Shown in pieces: positions 43,952-57,516 of a DNA stretch of 64,000 nucleotides (its first letter is position 1; every line of letters begins with the position of its first letter). The notes beneath the pieces were generated by a model. The model was not told the origin of the DNA. It saw only the letters and a program-made list of their open reading frames with translations, and searched no databases. A program made the position numbers and the translations under genes. The DNA is from Anas platyrhynchos (taxonomy: Eukaryota > Chordata > Aves > Anseriformes > Anatidae), in contig NC_092591.1 in assembly GCF_047663525.1 (NCBI RefSeq), positions 35,001,001 through 35,065,000 of the forward strand, given 5' to 3'.

Positions 43952-46900
43952 AACTCTAGCGAGTGGCTAATTAACCCCAGCACTAGACCTACCACATGAC
44001 AAACTTAGTTTCATAGTGATTCGTCTGTAAGTTTATTGCAGCATTTCATTTAACACAAAATTAGCAAATATACTCTAGTCTGTGCATTGCTGTGGTGTTC
44101 TATCTGTAGATATTTTTCTTTGTGTTGTTCTTGACTGATGTCATAGTTGGTGTTCTAATATCAGTCTCTTCTGGGGAAAACAGGAACAGTGTTTAAGGAT
44201 TCCTTGAATCATTGTGGTAGTGATGCAACAGTCATTCCTTATGTTGTCTTTTGCTTTGCACAGCCTAGGTGGTGGGAGAAAATGTTTTAGACCAGGATTC
44301 TTTGGACTTACGTACATGGAGCGTGTAACTTTTGTCTGTGAGTTGTCCTGTGGTACTCAGGGCAATTAGTCATACCCATACGTTTATTGCATATTAGCAA
44401 AAGGAAGGAGTAGCTGTGCTAGCCTTTAACCCACCAAGGCGCATGAGAGTAGCGGTGATAAGAAATGATGTCTGGGGCACGATATGAGCCATGCTCGTTC
44501 CAGGGGTTAATTTATGCTTTTACACTTTACTTCTTATTGCCACCCATATGTGGTAGCTGCAGAACTGCAGAAGATATTGTCGAGCCTGTTGTCTCTCCTG
44601 TGATGCTCTTATGTCAAGCTGCCAGGCAGTCCTTCGTGGTGCCTCAGATGGAGGACCTGCAGCCCTTCTTTAGAAGCAGCCACCTTGGTGATGGTAGCAG
44701 CGGTTGGGGTGTGGGGAAAGGACAGGGGCTTGGACACATAAGGGGACAAGTGGCTGCCATGAATCAGAATGGGTAGCCTAGCCTGCGGTCCCATCTCCAA
44801 AGGTGGGTGCGGTTTCAACACGCTTTAGTAATTCTGGAGGAGTTTCTGCTCAATAAACTTATCTGGTATTTCCTTGAGCTCAGGTAAACATTTAACAGCT
44901 ACTTTTGTGACCAAATCATGGAATGAGAATACTGAAAGGACTTGTACTACATCTAACCAACTATCTTGGTTGTTTCCTTTGTCTTAAAAGAAAAAAAAAG
45001 GTTTTCTGTTTCTTCAAGGTGTTGCATTAAATTACAGTTTCTGCTAAAATGAAATACAATAAATGTGCATATTGTTTCCAGTGCAGTTACTTCTATTCTA
45101 AGTAACATGAAGGGAGAGAAGAAACTGCTTTTCTCAGAGTGCTCAACATACAAAATGCTGGGGGGTGGGAGGTGGAAGGCAGGCGCTCTGGTGGTGAGGT
45201 TTTGCAACACGTGTCCAGAAAGCTGGCAAATTCTGGCACAGGCAAGCCAAGGCTAATGAGTCAGCTTCCAAATGGAAGACTTGTCACCGAGCAATTTGTA
45301 AATGGGAGGGCTGTACTGCTAATTCAAGGAAATATCATCCTTAGCACCTCCCCTAATAATTGGAATAGTGTGGCACAGAGCTATCTGTCAGAGGGGAGTT
45401 GTTCGTGCTTTGAGTCATGCGTTCCCTCTAGTGCGATTTCAGCATTCAAACCAGCAAATCCCTGTCGTGCGATATAGGTCCCGAAAGAGGTGGTTGCTCA
45501 AGTAATAATTTAAATTTTTGTAGTTGCATACCAGCAGCTTGCATGCCGCGTGGAAGCTCCTTGGCAGCTACAGTAGCTCCCAGTGCACAAATGGCATGTG
45601 TTTCCAGCATGAGGCTGCTCAATAGGCACTGCACAGCGTTTTGCATAACTTCTGTTTCTGAATGGTCTCCAACTGTAGCCCTTCTAGAGTGCTCTGCTGA
45701 TCAACTCTAGCAGCTGAAAAATACACAGACTGTTATCAGAAAAAGCTGTCTACTTCCCCCTGGAAAGAAAAAAAAGTGAATGTGTGCTTTTTGCCAGGAG
45801 CTAACGTTCAAGTGTTTAGGAGCAAATGGGGACGCAGCAATAAATCTCACTATTTAATTGTTTGTTTTTCTGCATTGACGCTTTGTATCAAGTTTGGTGC
45901 AACTTCATCACCAGGCCTGAATTAATGTAATTCACTAATCTGTATTTAGCCTGAAAGATATACAGATATTCTTTGGATTTGCATCTCTTAAGAAATGAAT
46001 GCTCTTTTTGTGCACAAATTACATGAATGCATCTTGATGTGTTGACAGCTGGTGTTGATTAAGAAGTTAAAAACCGGGAAAAGCTAGATTTGAAGGGGAT
46101 GGTGGCAGAGTGTTTAGTATTTTTGTTGTTTTCTTAAAGGCATCCTGAAAGGTTTGCAGCAAAACATGGAATAACATTTTCCCTTGTAGTCTTTGGATAT
46201 TTAGAATTAAATTTGCAGTCCTATATTGTTTCACTTGAATTGTTTTAATCCTCAGCAGTACTTAAATGACTGAAGCAATGAACTGTGAAACAGTTCTGGT
46301 ATCTGTATTTAATTACATTTTGCTGATTATTTTACTTATCCATTGTGTGTTCAGTGTTGGCATATAAAGAGGTAGCAAGTGAAATTAAATCAGTATTTGT
46401 GTCTTATTTCTTTCTTGCAATGCATCTTCTCACCTGAAAGTTGTTTCTCAGTTTGTTGGCCTTCCTCATCGTAGTTTACTAGTAGGAGAGGATATAATTG
46501 GATAATATATATGGTACATCCTCTTATCATGTTTTTCTGATTTTTGGAAATAAATTTGTATGTTTGTGTACATACACAAACCGTTCAGTTACACACCCTT
46601 AAATTTCTCATCATCTTATAGTTGTTTCCCTGAGAACAAAGGTTTATTTTTCCTGCAATGTTAGAGGGTACCATTTGTAAAGGACTACTCTTTCAAGCTT
46701 GAATATCATGCTATTTTTTTATCTTAATCTATTGTTTAATTGGTTTGGGTATTGTTAGAGCTATAGTGACCAAGACATGCATTAGTTTTGATGGCAGTTG
46801 TTGTTCTTATCTTTTTATCAAGGGCTTTTAACTGAGAAGTCTTTAGAAATACTGATTTGGCTTTGCAGTTTGGTTGTGGTACAGAGTTGAATGGTTGACT

Positions 46901-49900
46901 CTCATCTACCAGATCAGCTGCATCACTTCAGTGTGGGTAAACTGGAATCTGTTCTCTGAAGCTACGTGTTGTGGGGCACTAGACCTGCTGAAATGCTCCT
47001 CATCTTGGCTGTGGTGTGCATTGTGATGGAGTCTAAAGTTGCAACTAGCTGCAAAATTCTGAATAATCTCCAGATTGCCTTGTTAGGGTTTGTACGGTGA
47101 AAGTGCATTTTCTCTTTGGTTCCCAGGTTGCTTGAGGATGTTGTGCGGTTTCAAATTCTGCATAATCACGTACGCTTAGGTGTGCAAACTTAATCTGCTA
47201 TTTTTGTGCATACTTAGGATTCCTTGGGCATCTCCTTTTATACTCCTGCATCTGTTTCTTAGCAATCTGTGATAAGTTATGTTACAGCTTTATAATAATG
47301 TGAGTCAACTGTTCTTGCAGTTTCGCAGTATCCTTAACCATGCAGATTCTTGATCCTTTAGATCATTGAAAAGTAAAGTAAAACGAAGTGCCATGTGTTA
47401 AAAATACTCTTGGGATTTTGCTTCTTCCTATGTAATGTATTGTTCATACTTCCAAGCACTTCCTGAAAGAAGAGTTTGCTCTGTTTATGGGAAATTACTA
47501 CACTTGGGTGGAGAAGAATTTATCAAGCCTTTTCCTATTTTGAAATTGATTTTATACCACTTCAGAACAGAATCCCAGCGCTGCCAAATTCCTGGTGTGA
47601 AGAAAGAGCCACAGCCCTAAGGCATTCTGATTGCTATGGGAGATTCCAATGATGAGAATTTAGCATGCCAAAAACTCGTGTATGTGAAACTGGCACAGAA
47701 ATCTGACTGTCACTATGGGTTCGTTTCATTTCATGACTTAGAAAATTCCAAGTTGAAATACTGTCTCGAATCTTTTTTGATAAGCTCTAGATGTTATCCT
47801 GCATAAGACATGCTAAATTTTACGAATATTTGTGAGGTAATTGTTATTATGTTGAATTAAAAATACAAATTTATTTGGAATACGTATTGGAAACTATTAT
47901 TTAAAAATTATTGGAAAATATATTTTTTAAATATGTAGCATGAGTAAATCATATAGTCTTTCTACAACCATATTGGTTTAACAAGTATGTTTTAAGGAAT
48001 GTTGAGATGCCAGGGAAGAAATACATGAATGCTATAAATCAAAGTTACGAATTAAAAGTGTTACTGTTGAGCATTCTTCTTATAGTTTAAGCTGACCTCC
48101 TTGGGTATTTGGAAAGTCTTTTGCACATAAAGGGTATTGTTGCAAGTGAACATTTGTGCAAAATATTGCTTTTGATTATGGTCTTCATTTTTCTAATTTA
48201 ATTTTAGTATTTAAGTGGTCTTTGTTACAATGATTTTTTAAAAAATATGCAGGAATGCGAAATACACTTAAGAAACTTCTTTCCTACTTAAGTATGAGAA
48301 CAATTTTGACTCCTTACCTTTTGGCTTTAATGCTATTCATTCTTTGGCAAATGTGAAATATTTCAGGTATGTACTAGCTCACTTTTTTTTTTTTTTTTTG
48401 CTAATAATGTTATTTATTTCTGTAGAATATGTACTTTTACTTTTTTTTTTCCTTTAGAAATAATGTCATAAAAATGCTCTTTTACTGCCTAAAATATAAA
48501 AAGAAGAATGTGGAACTGCTTACAAGCAACTAATTTTAAATTTTAATTTGAGATTCAAAGAGTAAATATCTGACATATTGAGGTATTAAAAAACTAGGAA
48601 GTTTGGAATAAGTGATACTGTGCTTAGGTAGTATACTCATGTGAATAATGGGCTGCCTCACAGCAAACAAAAATTGCATTCAGTGCTTGATATTTTTTCT
48701 TTAAAAAAATGAACAAATCTTATCTGTATGAGCGTAATGACTTTTTTCATTTGCAATATAAACAAACCTAGTTATCTTACCATTACGAACAGAGGAAATT
48801 AACATACAAAGAGTTTTGTTGACAAAGGAAATAAAATGCGGATTTGAATCCTTGACTTGTAAAATTTTCTTCTACAGATGGATGAGCTCTTAAATATTAA
48901 CAACAACTGTTAATAAATTGCACACGGAAAGATTCGGTTTCCTCATTCAGGTAACCTGTCCTGGCATTTTAAATGAGCCTGCCTGCCTGCTTGCACGTGT
49001 ATTCAAAGGTGCAGGGTTTTTGTTGGTTTGTTTAAGTATGTATTTGTTAAATTGTACAGCACAGGAAACAAAACAAAAACTTTGGCAGACTGCTTATGAG
49101 GAAGCAAGGCCTCTCTCCAACAGGGGCAATAGAGCAAGATTAGAGACCTTTCACCAGGCTTCAGGTTGCACAGCTGATTTCTAATGAGTTTATGAATTTC
49201 TCCACAAGGCACTTCTGTCAGAGGTGTCATTAGGCAAGTAAGAGACCAAAGGCAGTGCCCAAATGCTTGTCAACATCAACAATTGCTTGACCTTGTGCAC
49301 TGGGATGTTTTCTTAAAGGGACGTTATAGCTGAGATTGGAAGTTGATAGGAAAAGAGCCATGTTAGCAAGTTCTTCTTTTGTGCTGACTACAGTGCTGGG
49401 TTTGGGTGACGTTGAACAGCAAACAAGAAAACTCAGTATTCAAACCGGTTCACACATGACTCAGCCAAAGGGCAGTAATGGCACTGATGTTGACAGCAAC
49501 TCTTTGTTGTCTAATGCAGAAAAATAACTTCTTAAGGAACAAAATTTTCAGGTTTTCTATGGTCTTGTGAAAAATTTGAGCAGAAATCTACTAATGAATG
49601 TCTGTGAGAATAATTCAGATCTTTGTGAGATAGGATGCTTCTCCTGCTCTTCACATCATGAGTGCTAATAAAAAAAAAAAAAGACAGCACCTAATTCTCA
49701 AGCTACATGGTATAGGTAAATTTACAGCTGCACTATTTTTCTTTCCGATTCTGAACCAATATGGTTTTACTGCTTCTTTTCACCATTTTAGTTTGAATAA
49801 TATGTAACAAAGTTGTGGATTGTGCTTAGGTTTTTGGATGAACTATAGTTGTCCCTTTTGTCGAAAGCCCATTTGAGGATGTGATCTGCTAGTGATGGTT

Positions 49901-52900
49901 GCAGTGCAGTGACTTGATCTGTACAAGTAGTTCTTACGGAGGTCCGTTTGCAAAAATACAGCCTAGAAATAGAAGTTAAGGGCTGCTTTCTAATGTATTA
50001 ATTAGGTTAAAATGCTCAAGATGCCACAGTCATATCTTTACCAAGGAGTCAGTGGCTATTGTTTAGCCTTTAATAATGTGAAGTAAAATCTTAGGTGCGG
50101 TCTCTTTTATTAGCCTGAAGTGCTTTTATTTTTTTACCTCCTAGTTAACAATAGGTGGCTGGGGGACAGGGGGGATTTATGATTTCATTTAGACTTCTGT
50201 CTGTCTACAGATGCAACAAGCTGCCTATACTGAAACTGAAACACTGAACAACAAGAAACATGTACTTGGAACTTAGCCTTGCTCTTTGCCCTGACGCAGA
50301 ATACCATAAGGTCTTCCAGTCATGGAATTTGCTGGATCTAATATGTGAGCCTACGCTTAACGTTTACAAGCTGTTGAGCAACTAGGGATAACTATGAGCA
50401 AAGATACAAAGACACAGTTGAAAGAGAAGGGAAATTAAAAAAAAAAAGCTCTGTACAGGGAGGAAGTGTTGTCTGATGCCATAGCACATGCAGCAAAACT
50501 GTTTCCAGCTTTCTCCTTTTCTTGCAGTCTCACTGCTGACAGGTAATTTACATTCTTTGTGCCTTATCATCCTAATTTTAAGGTGGGGTAATTGCCTTAG
50601 TAAAGGGGCTACAGAGCCATGGTCTGACCTACCAAGTAGTGGCACAGTGTCACCAGTAGGGATGGAGGTTCTGCCCTGCCACAGAGGAGCTGATTGTTGG
50701 GGTGTCCTTAGGGGAAGGTCTGATACGTGAGTCTGAATTCTCATCTCCTGTGTCCAAGTGATTGTTTTGTTAGCAGGGTTTGTGCAGGAGGTCACCTGTA
50801 CAAAACAGCGGCACCTAAACCTTAGGTAGAATAGCAACCTTTTTTTCACTCATGTGCGTGTTCACATATATGCATCCTCTGTGGGCCCTTTGCGTTGTGA
50901 AGATGAAGAGAACTTTAACTTTTACTCAGTTTTGCTGTCTGCTAAAAAGTATGTTTAAGAAAACAGTTTCTTCTAAGTGACTTGATTTGTGAGAGAAAAG
51001 CACGCTTTGGAGGTGGAATGGTGTTCTGTGTTTAGTGACAGCTATAACTGAGTTATTGCAAGTGACAGGATTTGCTTGGGAAATTGCTCTAGATGAAGTG
51101 TAGAATTCCAGGGTGTTTTCAAGTACTGCTCTGAGCCGTACAGTTTGGATGCATGGAGGGAATGTGAAAATCTATTGACATCTTTAGTTACTCAACTAGT
51201 TTATTTTTGGGTGCTGATGAATTGGCAGGACATAGTGACCCTGTGTGAAGGAGAAAAGTGTAATGACTTTGAATGCAGGAAACTTAGTGAATATTTTATG
51301 GAGTTCCTTGCTACTATTTCTTTGTTCCAGCTTTAACAGTGATTAACTCTTTGCTTTCCCAGTGAATATTTTTGCATGGTGTCAGTATGTTTTCATGGAA
51401 ATATGATACTGCTCTGCAAACAACAAATTGCGCAATGCATAATATAATAGATTTGAAGACTTTGAGGCTATCCTCTTTGAAAAAGAGAGGAAAATGTTTA
51501 GGTGGTAGGCTGCTATTTTGTAACCCCTTATGTTAAAACCTTCGTAGGGAATAGTTGTAGCATGGATTTGAAATTGGCCCTGGGCAGAAACTGCTCTGAA
51601 GTGGAAGGGATATAGCAATCTTGCATGTGCTATTGGGTTGTAAACAACTAAGGAGCTGAGAGGAGTACTTTGTTATGCACAAAAGCACAACTGTATGTTG
51701 TGTGGGGTTGATACTCATTTGCTCTATGTGGCTATACAGACCACAGCAAACAGGGTTGAAAACTGACAGTAACAACTGCAAAGTCTTGCGGAAACTTTGC
51801 CCTTCCTATCATAAGTTTTCTGCACGTGACTGCCTTGCACACAATTATTACCACTTAGCATAACACATAAGAAAGACTGTGAACAAGAAAGCTTCCTCGA
51901 AGTGTGTTCCTCGTAGCTGCTGCTACTGCTATAGTCCTGTTATAGAGAGCTGATACACGGTCATAACTGAGGAGTTTATTCTGGAAGAAAGCTGGATTTC
52001 TTTTGGCCTTTGATATTCTGTACCCCTACGCTGTCAAATCCTCAACTATGTTTTCTGTTTAAACAAAATTGGTTTATTGTTGGAAATAAGTTACTTCAAA
52101 GTTTATTGCACTTAGTGTTACTTGGTGTTGTCTTGCTGAAAAGTTAAAGCTGCATTCATTACTCTTAATCACTCCATATCCCTTTATTCATACAATTCAC
52201 TTGTGGTCTCTCAGCAGCAGTGCAGATTTTCTTACAAATGCTGAATTTTGAGAACAGATGACTTACCAGTCACTTTGAAGGGAAAGAGACACTGATTTGA
52301 TTTTTCTGTTAACATGAACAGTTTAAAACAGCTTAAGGAAAAGCAAAGGTTAATACTTGGCTTGCTAGAGTCAATATTACTTTAAACGTGACTTCTTCCT
52401 CACCCCTTTTTTATAAATATGAACAATTATTTTTTTTTCCTTTAAGTAAGCAATGATTCCAAAAAGTTCATATGATACATGCAGAATAATGTCAACTGTC
52501 AGTTTATTTGTTCAGCAACAGCCCTTTATTATCATTAAATACAGTTGCTGGAAAAATGTCTTTAGTCTCACATCTTAATTGAAGGCAGTGATATTAATTT
52601 TAAGATTTTTTTTCTGAAATGTTTACTAGATTTCAGTACCCTCAGTGCTATTTTTGAACTTAACTTTAATAAATCTATAGTTTACTCATTTGTCTGGCAT
52701 TTTAGATGAGCTGTATTCCTGGATGCCTTTACACGCACTGCAGGACCGTGCAGGAATCCATGGTTATGCTGTTAATTTCAGTCTGTCACCTCGCCTGTCT
52801 TTGCAGGGTGTTTAGTGCCTGCCCGGGGCAGGTGGTGGGGCCTAAGTTACTGGAGAGGGCCCTGCAAGTCCCAGCAGCCACAGGCACAGGTCACGGCATG

Positions 52901-54768
52901 CAGACTGCCGGGTGCCTGGTGTTGAGGGCATCCTGTGCTTCCTGACCCCAGAGAGTGGTGAGTTCAGCTGCGGGGTGGACAGAACCCCTTTGAGAGATAC
53001 TATTTCTTCAGGCTAGGACTTGGGCTCTTGTTCAGCAGCTGATGCATTTCATTGGGAAACATAACATCAAAAAAGCATGCTTTTAGACTCCAAGTGGCTT
53101 TGAAGCAGCTGTACTACAGCTAAACAAATATAACCCTCTGTAAGAGGAAACAACTTTTCTACCAGATATATGCACAGATGGATTGTAATCACACTGAGGC
53201 CAGTGTTTGCCTCAACAAGAGAAAAAACTTCTTAGAGGAGAGCTATAAATGGAAATTTGTGCTTACATTAGCCTGCAGCAGCAATTTGAGAATACTTCCA
53301 CAAGATGCCTAGTAGAAACCAGATAGGCATCTTAGGGAGTTTGAAAAATTGAAGTTAGGGAGATACAGGCCATGACATACAACTGGAATGTACATTACAA
53401 TTAACTGGTCCACAGATGCCTACCCAAATGTATTTTGAATATAAAAATGGATTGTGTTTTGTTTTCTTCCAAAAAATGCAAATTTGGAAGAGATTTAGTC
53501 ATTACAGATATACTTCCTAAAATATTTGAAATAGAGCAAAGTGCAGAGCTAAAATTATATTGTACTGCACTTATGAGAGCTATTGCGGAAGATAGGATTC
53601 TTCAGGAAGGAATTACGATGCATAAGTAGTGGATCTGGTATAATTTTTTTTGTCTTTAATGAACACATTAATGAAGTATTCCTCACTACTTCAAATACTA
53701 AGACAATAAAGTGGGTATTCTTATTTCTAATGGGATTCTGTTTTGAAAAAGCAACTTCAAATTTAAAGCAGAGACATGGAAATTAAAACAACACCCTTCT
53801 GTGTCTTAAAATAAATGGATTGTATCTCCTGATACAGTGCCAGTGTCCAGAGGAAGCCTCAGGGCCACGTGATGGAGTCGCATGCCTTAAAGACTAATAA
53901 ATGACTTTAATCTGGTACATACATTTGCAATTGTACACCTTTCTTTCTTTTTGGGGGGAGGAAAAAAAATAAGGAAGAGGTGTTCAGTGATCACTTTTAA
54001 GTGTGGAGGTTTTCCAGAGAGCCTGGGAAGGATGCAGCGCTGTTTTTGCAGTGCATGTTCCCTGAGGTCTGTGCAGCAGAAGAGACCACAGCAGTTCTCT
54101 GGCAGAAGTTGCTGTGCTCTGCTGCAGGCCAGTTTTCCACAACTCTCAGCAAGTTGGTCACCACAGATTGTTCTTTCCGCATGTCAATTTTGTGTACAAA
54201 ACTACATCAGGAAATTGAAGCCAAAATTCAGGAATTGGAAGGTTAAGCATTTCCCTTGTCTTTTTGCATCTGTATGCAATTTGTTTAGGATTTTTGTCTG
54301 GGGGAGGAGGGAAGAGTGTTAACTACTTACAAATGCACATCTCCTCTCATTCCTCCCCAGAATGATTGTGGAAATAATTTCCGGCAGATTTAGTGAAACA
54401 GCTACATCCTTCTCAGTAGTAGAGGCTGTTGTAAACACACAGATTAGCAAGAAGCAGGGAGGATATTATTGCAGAATTATTGCTTCTCCATAATGAACAG
54501 GAAAAGAATGTGTTCATGTTCTGCTGATGAATGTTTTACTATTGCAGCTAGGAAAGCAAATATCCTTATTGCTGTGGACTTTACCTTCAGCTATTTATTT
54601 AACGACCACCAGAAGTGTCACTTTACTTGCTTAAGATATAAAAAACTTTAAAAGTTGGAATGTGGTAAGCAATTTCCTTTTTTAACATTAGAGTTGCAGA
54701 TATGCTTATTTTAGAATTTGACTAGGGAGCTAGTGAAACGATACTGGAAATTGAGCAACTGGCAGCTG

Positions 54769-54792
54769 TTTTTTTTTTTTTTTTTTTTTTTT
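54769..54792. repeat. T24 homopolymer
   Basis: Uninterrupted T run. Confidence 0.85.
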
Positions 54793-56129
54793 CCTTCCTA
54801 CTGCTGCTGGGAAAACCCCAAACTTTAAATCCAATGTCAATGATTGCTGGGGGGAGGTATGTGTATGATTTTTTTTCAGTATTTCCAAGCATTTGTAACA
54901 AATCTTTCAAATTATGAACAGTTTCTATAGTGATAATGGAGAAATTTTGCACAATATTCTTTACATATCTGAAAAAAGTGTATATTCCTCTTCATGAAGC
55001 AAATATCTGTATAAAAATAAAGCGTGTATATTAATATAAATGAAATGTATGGGAAAAAAAAACCTTTATTTCTTTAAGGGAGGGAGATAAAGAGCATAAT
55101 TAAAATTAAATATAACTTCTTTTTATTGGTTATAGCTGTTTTATGTCCAAGTCTGTCCTATTACAGTCAGATAAGGTAGAAGAAAAAAATAAAAATAAAA
55201 AGTACACAATTGTGGGAAGCTACTTAAAAATCAAAGTGACAAGTTCTTACAGCTGCTTAATTGGATGGGTGGTTCTCGTCTTTTGAAATAGTTTGTCTTA
55301 TTTACCACAGTATTTTGTGGTACTAAGTGTATTTAGCTGGAAAGCATCCTGTTCTAGCAAATGGACAAAATGTACTGGGAATGTAGGTGTAAGAGGGAGT
55401 GCATCTGCAGACTAATACGCTTACGGCTTCAGAAAGGAGGTATTTCATTCTTCCTCCTAGTTATCTTCTCACCTTTCTCTCACGTTAGCTTCCTACATGT
55501 TCCTACATGTTACAACAGGAATAGAAATGAAGCATTGTACTTGGTCTCAATCTAAAAATTGGAAGTGATAAATTCTTCAGCCCTGAAGAAGCCCAGAAGC
55601 CGTGGGCCTCTAAAACTGCTTGATGAAGAAATCCCTGTCTCTGCACAGATGCTGGTGTGAAGCTTGATGCCAACTCCAGAACCGTGCATCTCGCAGAAGG
55701 TGAGCTGCAGATACCTGAAGAGTAGAAATCTCATTAGTTAAAGCAAAGCTATATGTTTATATGAACATGGCCTGCTACATATAGGATCTGTGTAAATTTG
55801 GAAGCCTCTGTCATCTGATTTTTTTTTTCTTAATGGTCTTACATGCAGGTAGCTATGCATGATTTTGTTGTTGTTGATGTTTGGTTGGGCGGTACTTTGA
55901 TTTGGCATGTCTCATCTGCAAGGGAGCCTTTCATGCTGATTTGAGATTTTTAATGAGGGTGAGAGAATAAAGCCGAGAATGTAAGTAGAGAGAGACTTAG
56001 GAACAGAATTGACACAACTTAATCTAATGTAATAGGTGAATTTCATCACGCTTATGTCCAAATTATTACTTGTTCTTTCTTTCTAAGTAATGCCGTGACT
56101 TAACATTCCTCATGCATAACTCTCAAGTG

Positions 56130-56155
56130 TTTTTTTTTTTTTTTTTTTTTTTTTT
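56130..56155. repeat. T26 homopolymer
   Basis: Longest single-base run in the window. Confidence 0.85.
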
Positions 56156-57214
56156 GTGAACAGCTGCTGTAAATGCATAGCTTTTTATGGAAAGGGGAAA
56201 AAGAAGACTTGCACTTTCCTCTCGTGTTTGTGTTTAAACCCTTGTCCCTATTTTTTTTTTCCATACAGTGATACTTCCTTGTATCTCACAACCAAATGCC
56301 TGTGAAAGTGAGGGTCTCACTGACCTTTCCTGTGACAGCAGAGTCTGTTCTGCTTTCCTCCCAAAATCACCACAAGCTTCACTTCTATTTTCTTTGAGGC
56401 TGGGGTTAAGCAAAACTCTTGGAGAACTGAGGAGGTGGATGCTCATCCCTGTAGGGGTGCAGCTGCTGTGTGCGGGCAACATGAGGGCTTGGAAGCTCGT
56501 TTGTGGCACCTCAGATGAGGTGGCTGGAGACAAAGAACGATCTTCTTTCCCCTTGGAGAGGTTGGCAGGAAGGAGGTTGTGAAGACAGGAGGATTATGTT
56601 GTTCGTGATAGTTGCTAAAAGTAAAAGTCTTGCAGGATTTCAGAGCTCCCTTTCCTTTTTTTTTAATTCTTGGACTCCCAAGTGTGCTTTTATGGTCATG
56701 GTGATCATAGGTGATTTAAATAGATGAAAAAAATATATGAAGGAGAATGAACTTACAGGTATAAATCAATATATTTCCTTCTTTCTTCATTTTAACTCGT
56801 TTCTGCATGCAGAGACGGTTGTGAGGAGTTTATTCAGCACTGTCACCTAAGCCCTAGACAAAATTACTCTTAACGTCACACTTGCAGCTGAATAGGTCTG
56901 CCTGGTATTCCTGAATTGCTGCTGTGTGTGTGTCCTGGGCACTAATACAGCCAAGGCGAGCATATCACTATGCATATATGGCTTAGAGATGACAGCTCTA
57001 ATAAAAGCCAGAAAAATATTCTTAGATCCATGATAAACCTGCATTGACTGCTATATATTATTAATATAATCTTGAATGTATTATTATGCATGGCAGTTCA
57101 CAGAATCTTATGGGCAGACTGAAATAGAAATATTTCAGGTAGATTTCATATGCGCTTTAGCCAACCTGAGGATGGGATTTCAAACTGAATAAGAGATTAA
57201 AGATGATTAAAAGG

Positions 57215-57420
57215 GTAGGGCAGTAGCTTGAGACTTGCAAGTCCCAAGTTTGGTTCCCTGTTCTGTTGTAGCCATCTTCAGACAAGTCATTTCTTAGCCT
57301 CTCTCTGACTTACTCCTCTTCAATAAAAAGGGAATAATAGTTCCCTCCTTTGCTGAGGCGTTGCCAGAGTAAGCACATTAAAGAGTATGTGGTGCTGTTA
57401 TACTGTGTTTATGGGGCCAT
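57215..57420 (+). repeat. MIR-type SINE, nearly full length
   Basis: CAAGTCATTTCTTAGCCTCT, then TCTTCAATAAAAAGGGAATA and ATAGTTCCCTCC, then GTAAGCACATTAAAGAG follow the MIR core and 3' region in order. A diverged tRNA-like head (CAAGTTTGGTTCCCTGT, resembling a B box) precedes them. This is the clearest ancient SINE in the window. Confidence 0.8.
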
Positions 57421-57477
57421 GCACCTGCATAGAATAGAAAATGTTGTAATTCAGTTTCTGTACTACAGCATAAGAAG

Positions 57478-57516
57478 AGAAGCCATGGACAATGAAAAGA
57501 AGCCATGGACAATAAG
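57478..57516. repeat. Tandem duplication, 20-bp period
   Basis: The unit AGAAGCCATGGACAAT occurs twice at a distance of 20 bases with only small differences. Confidence 0.85.
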
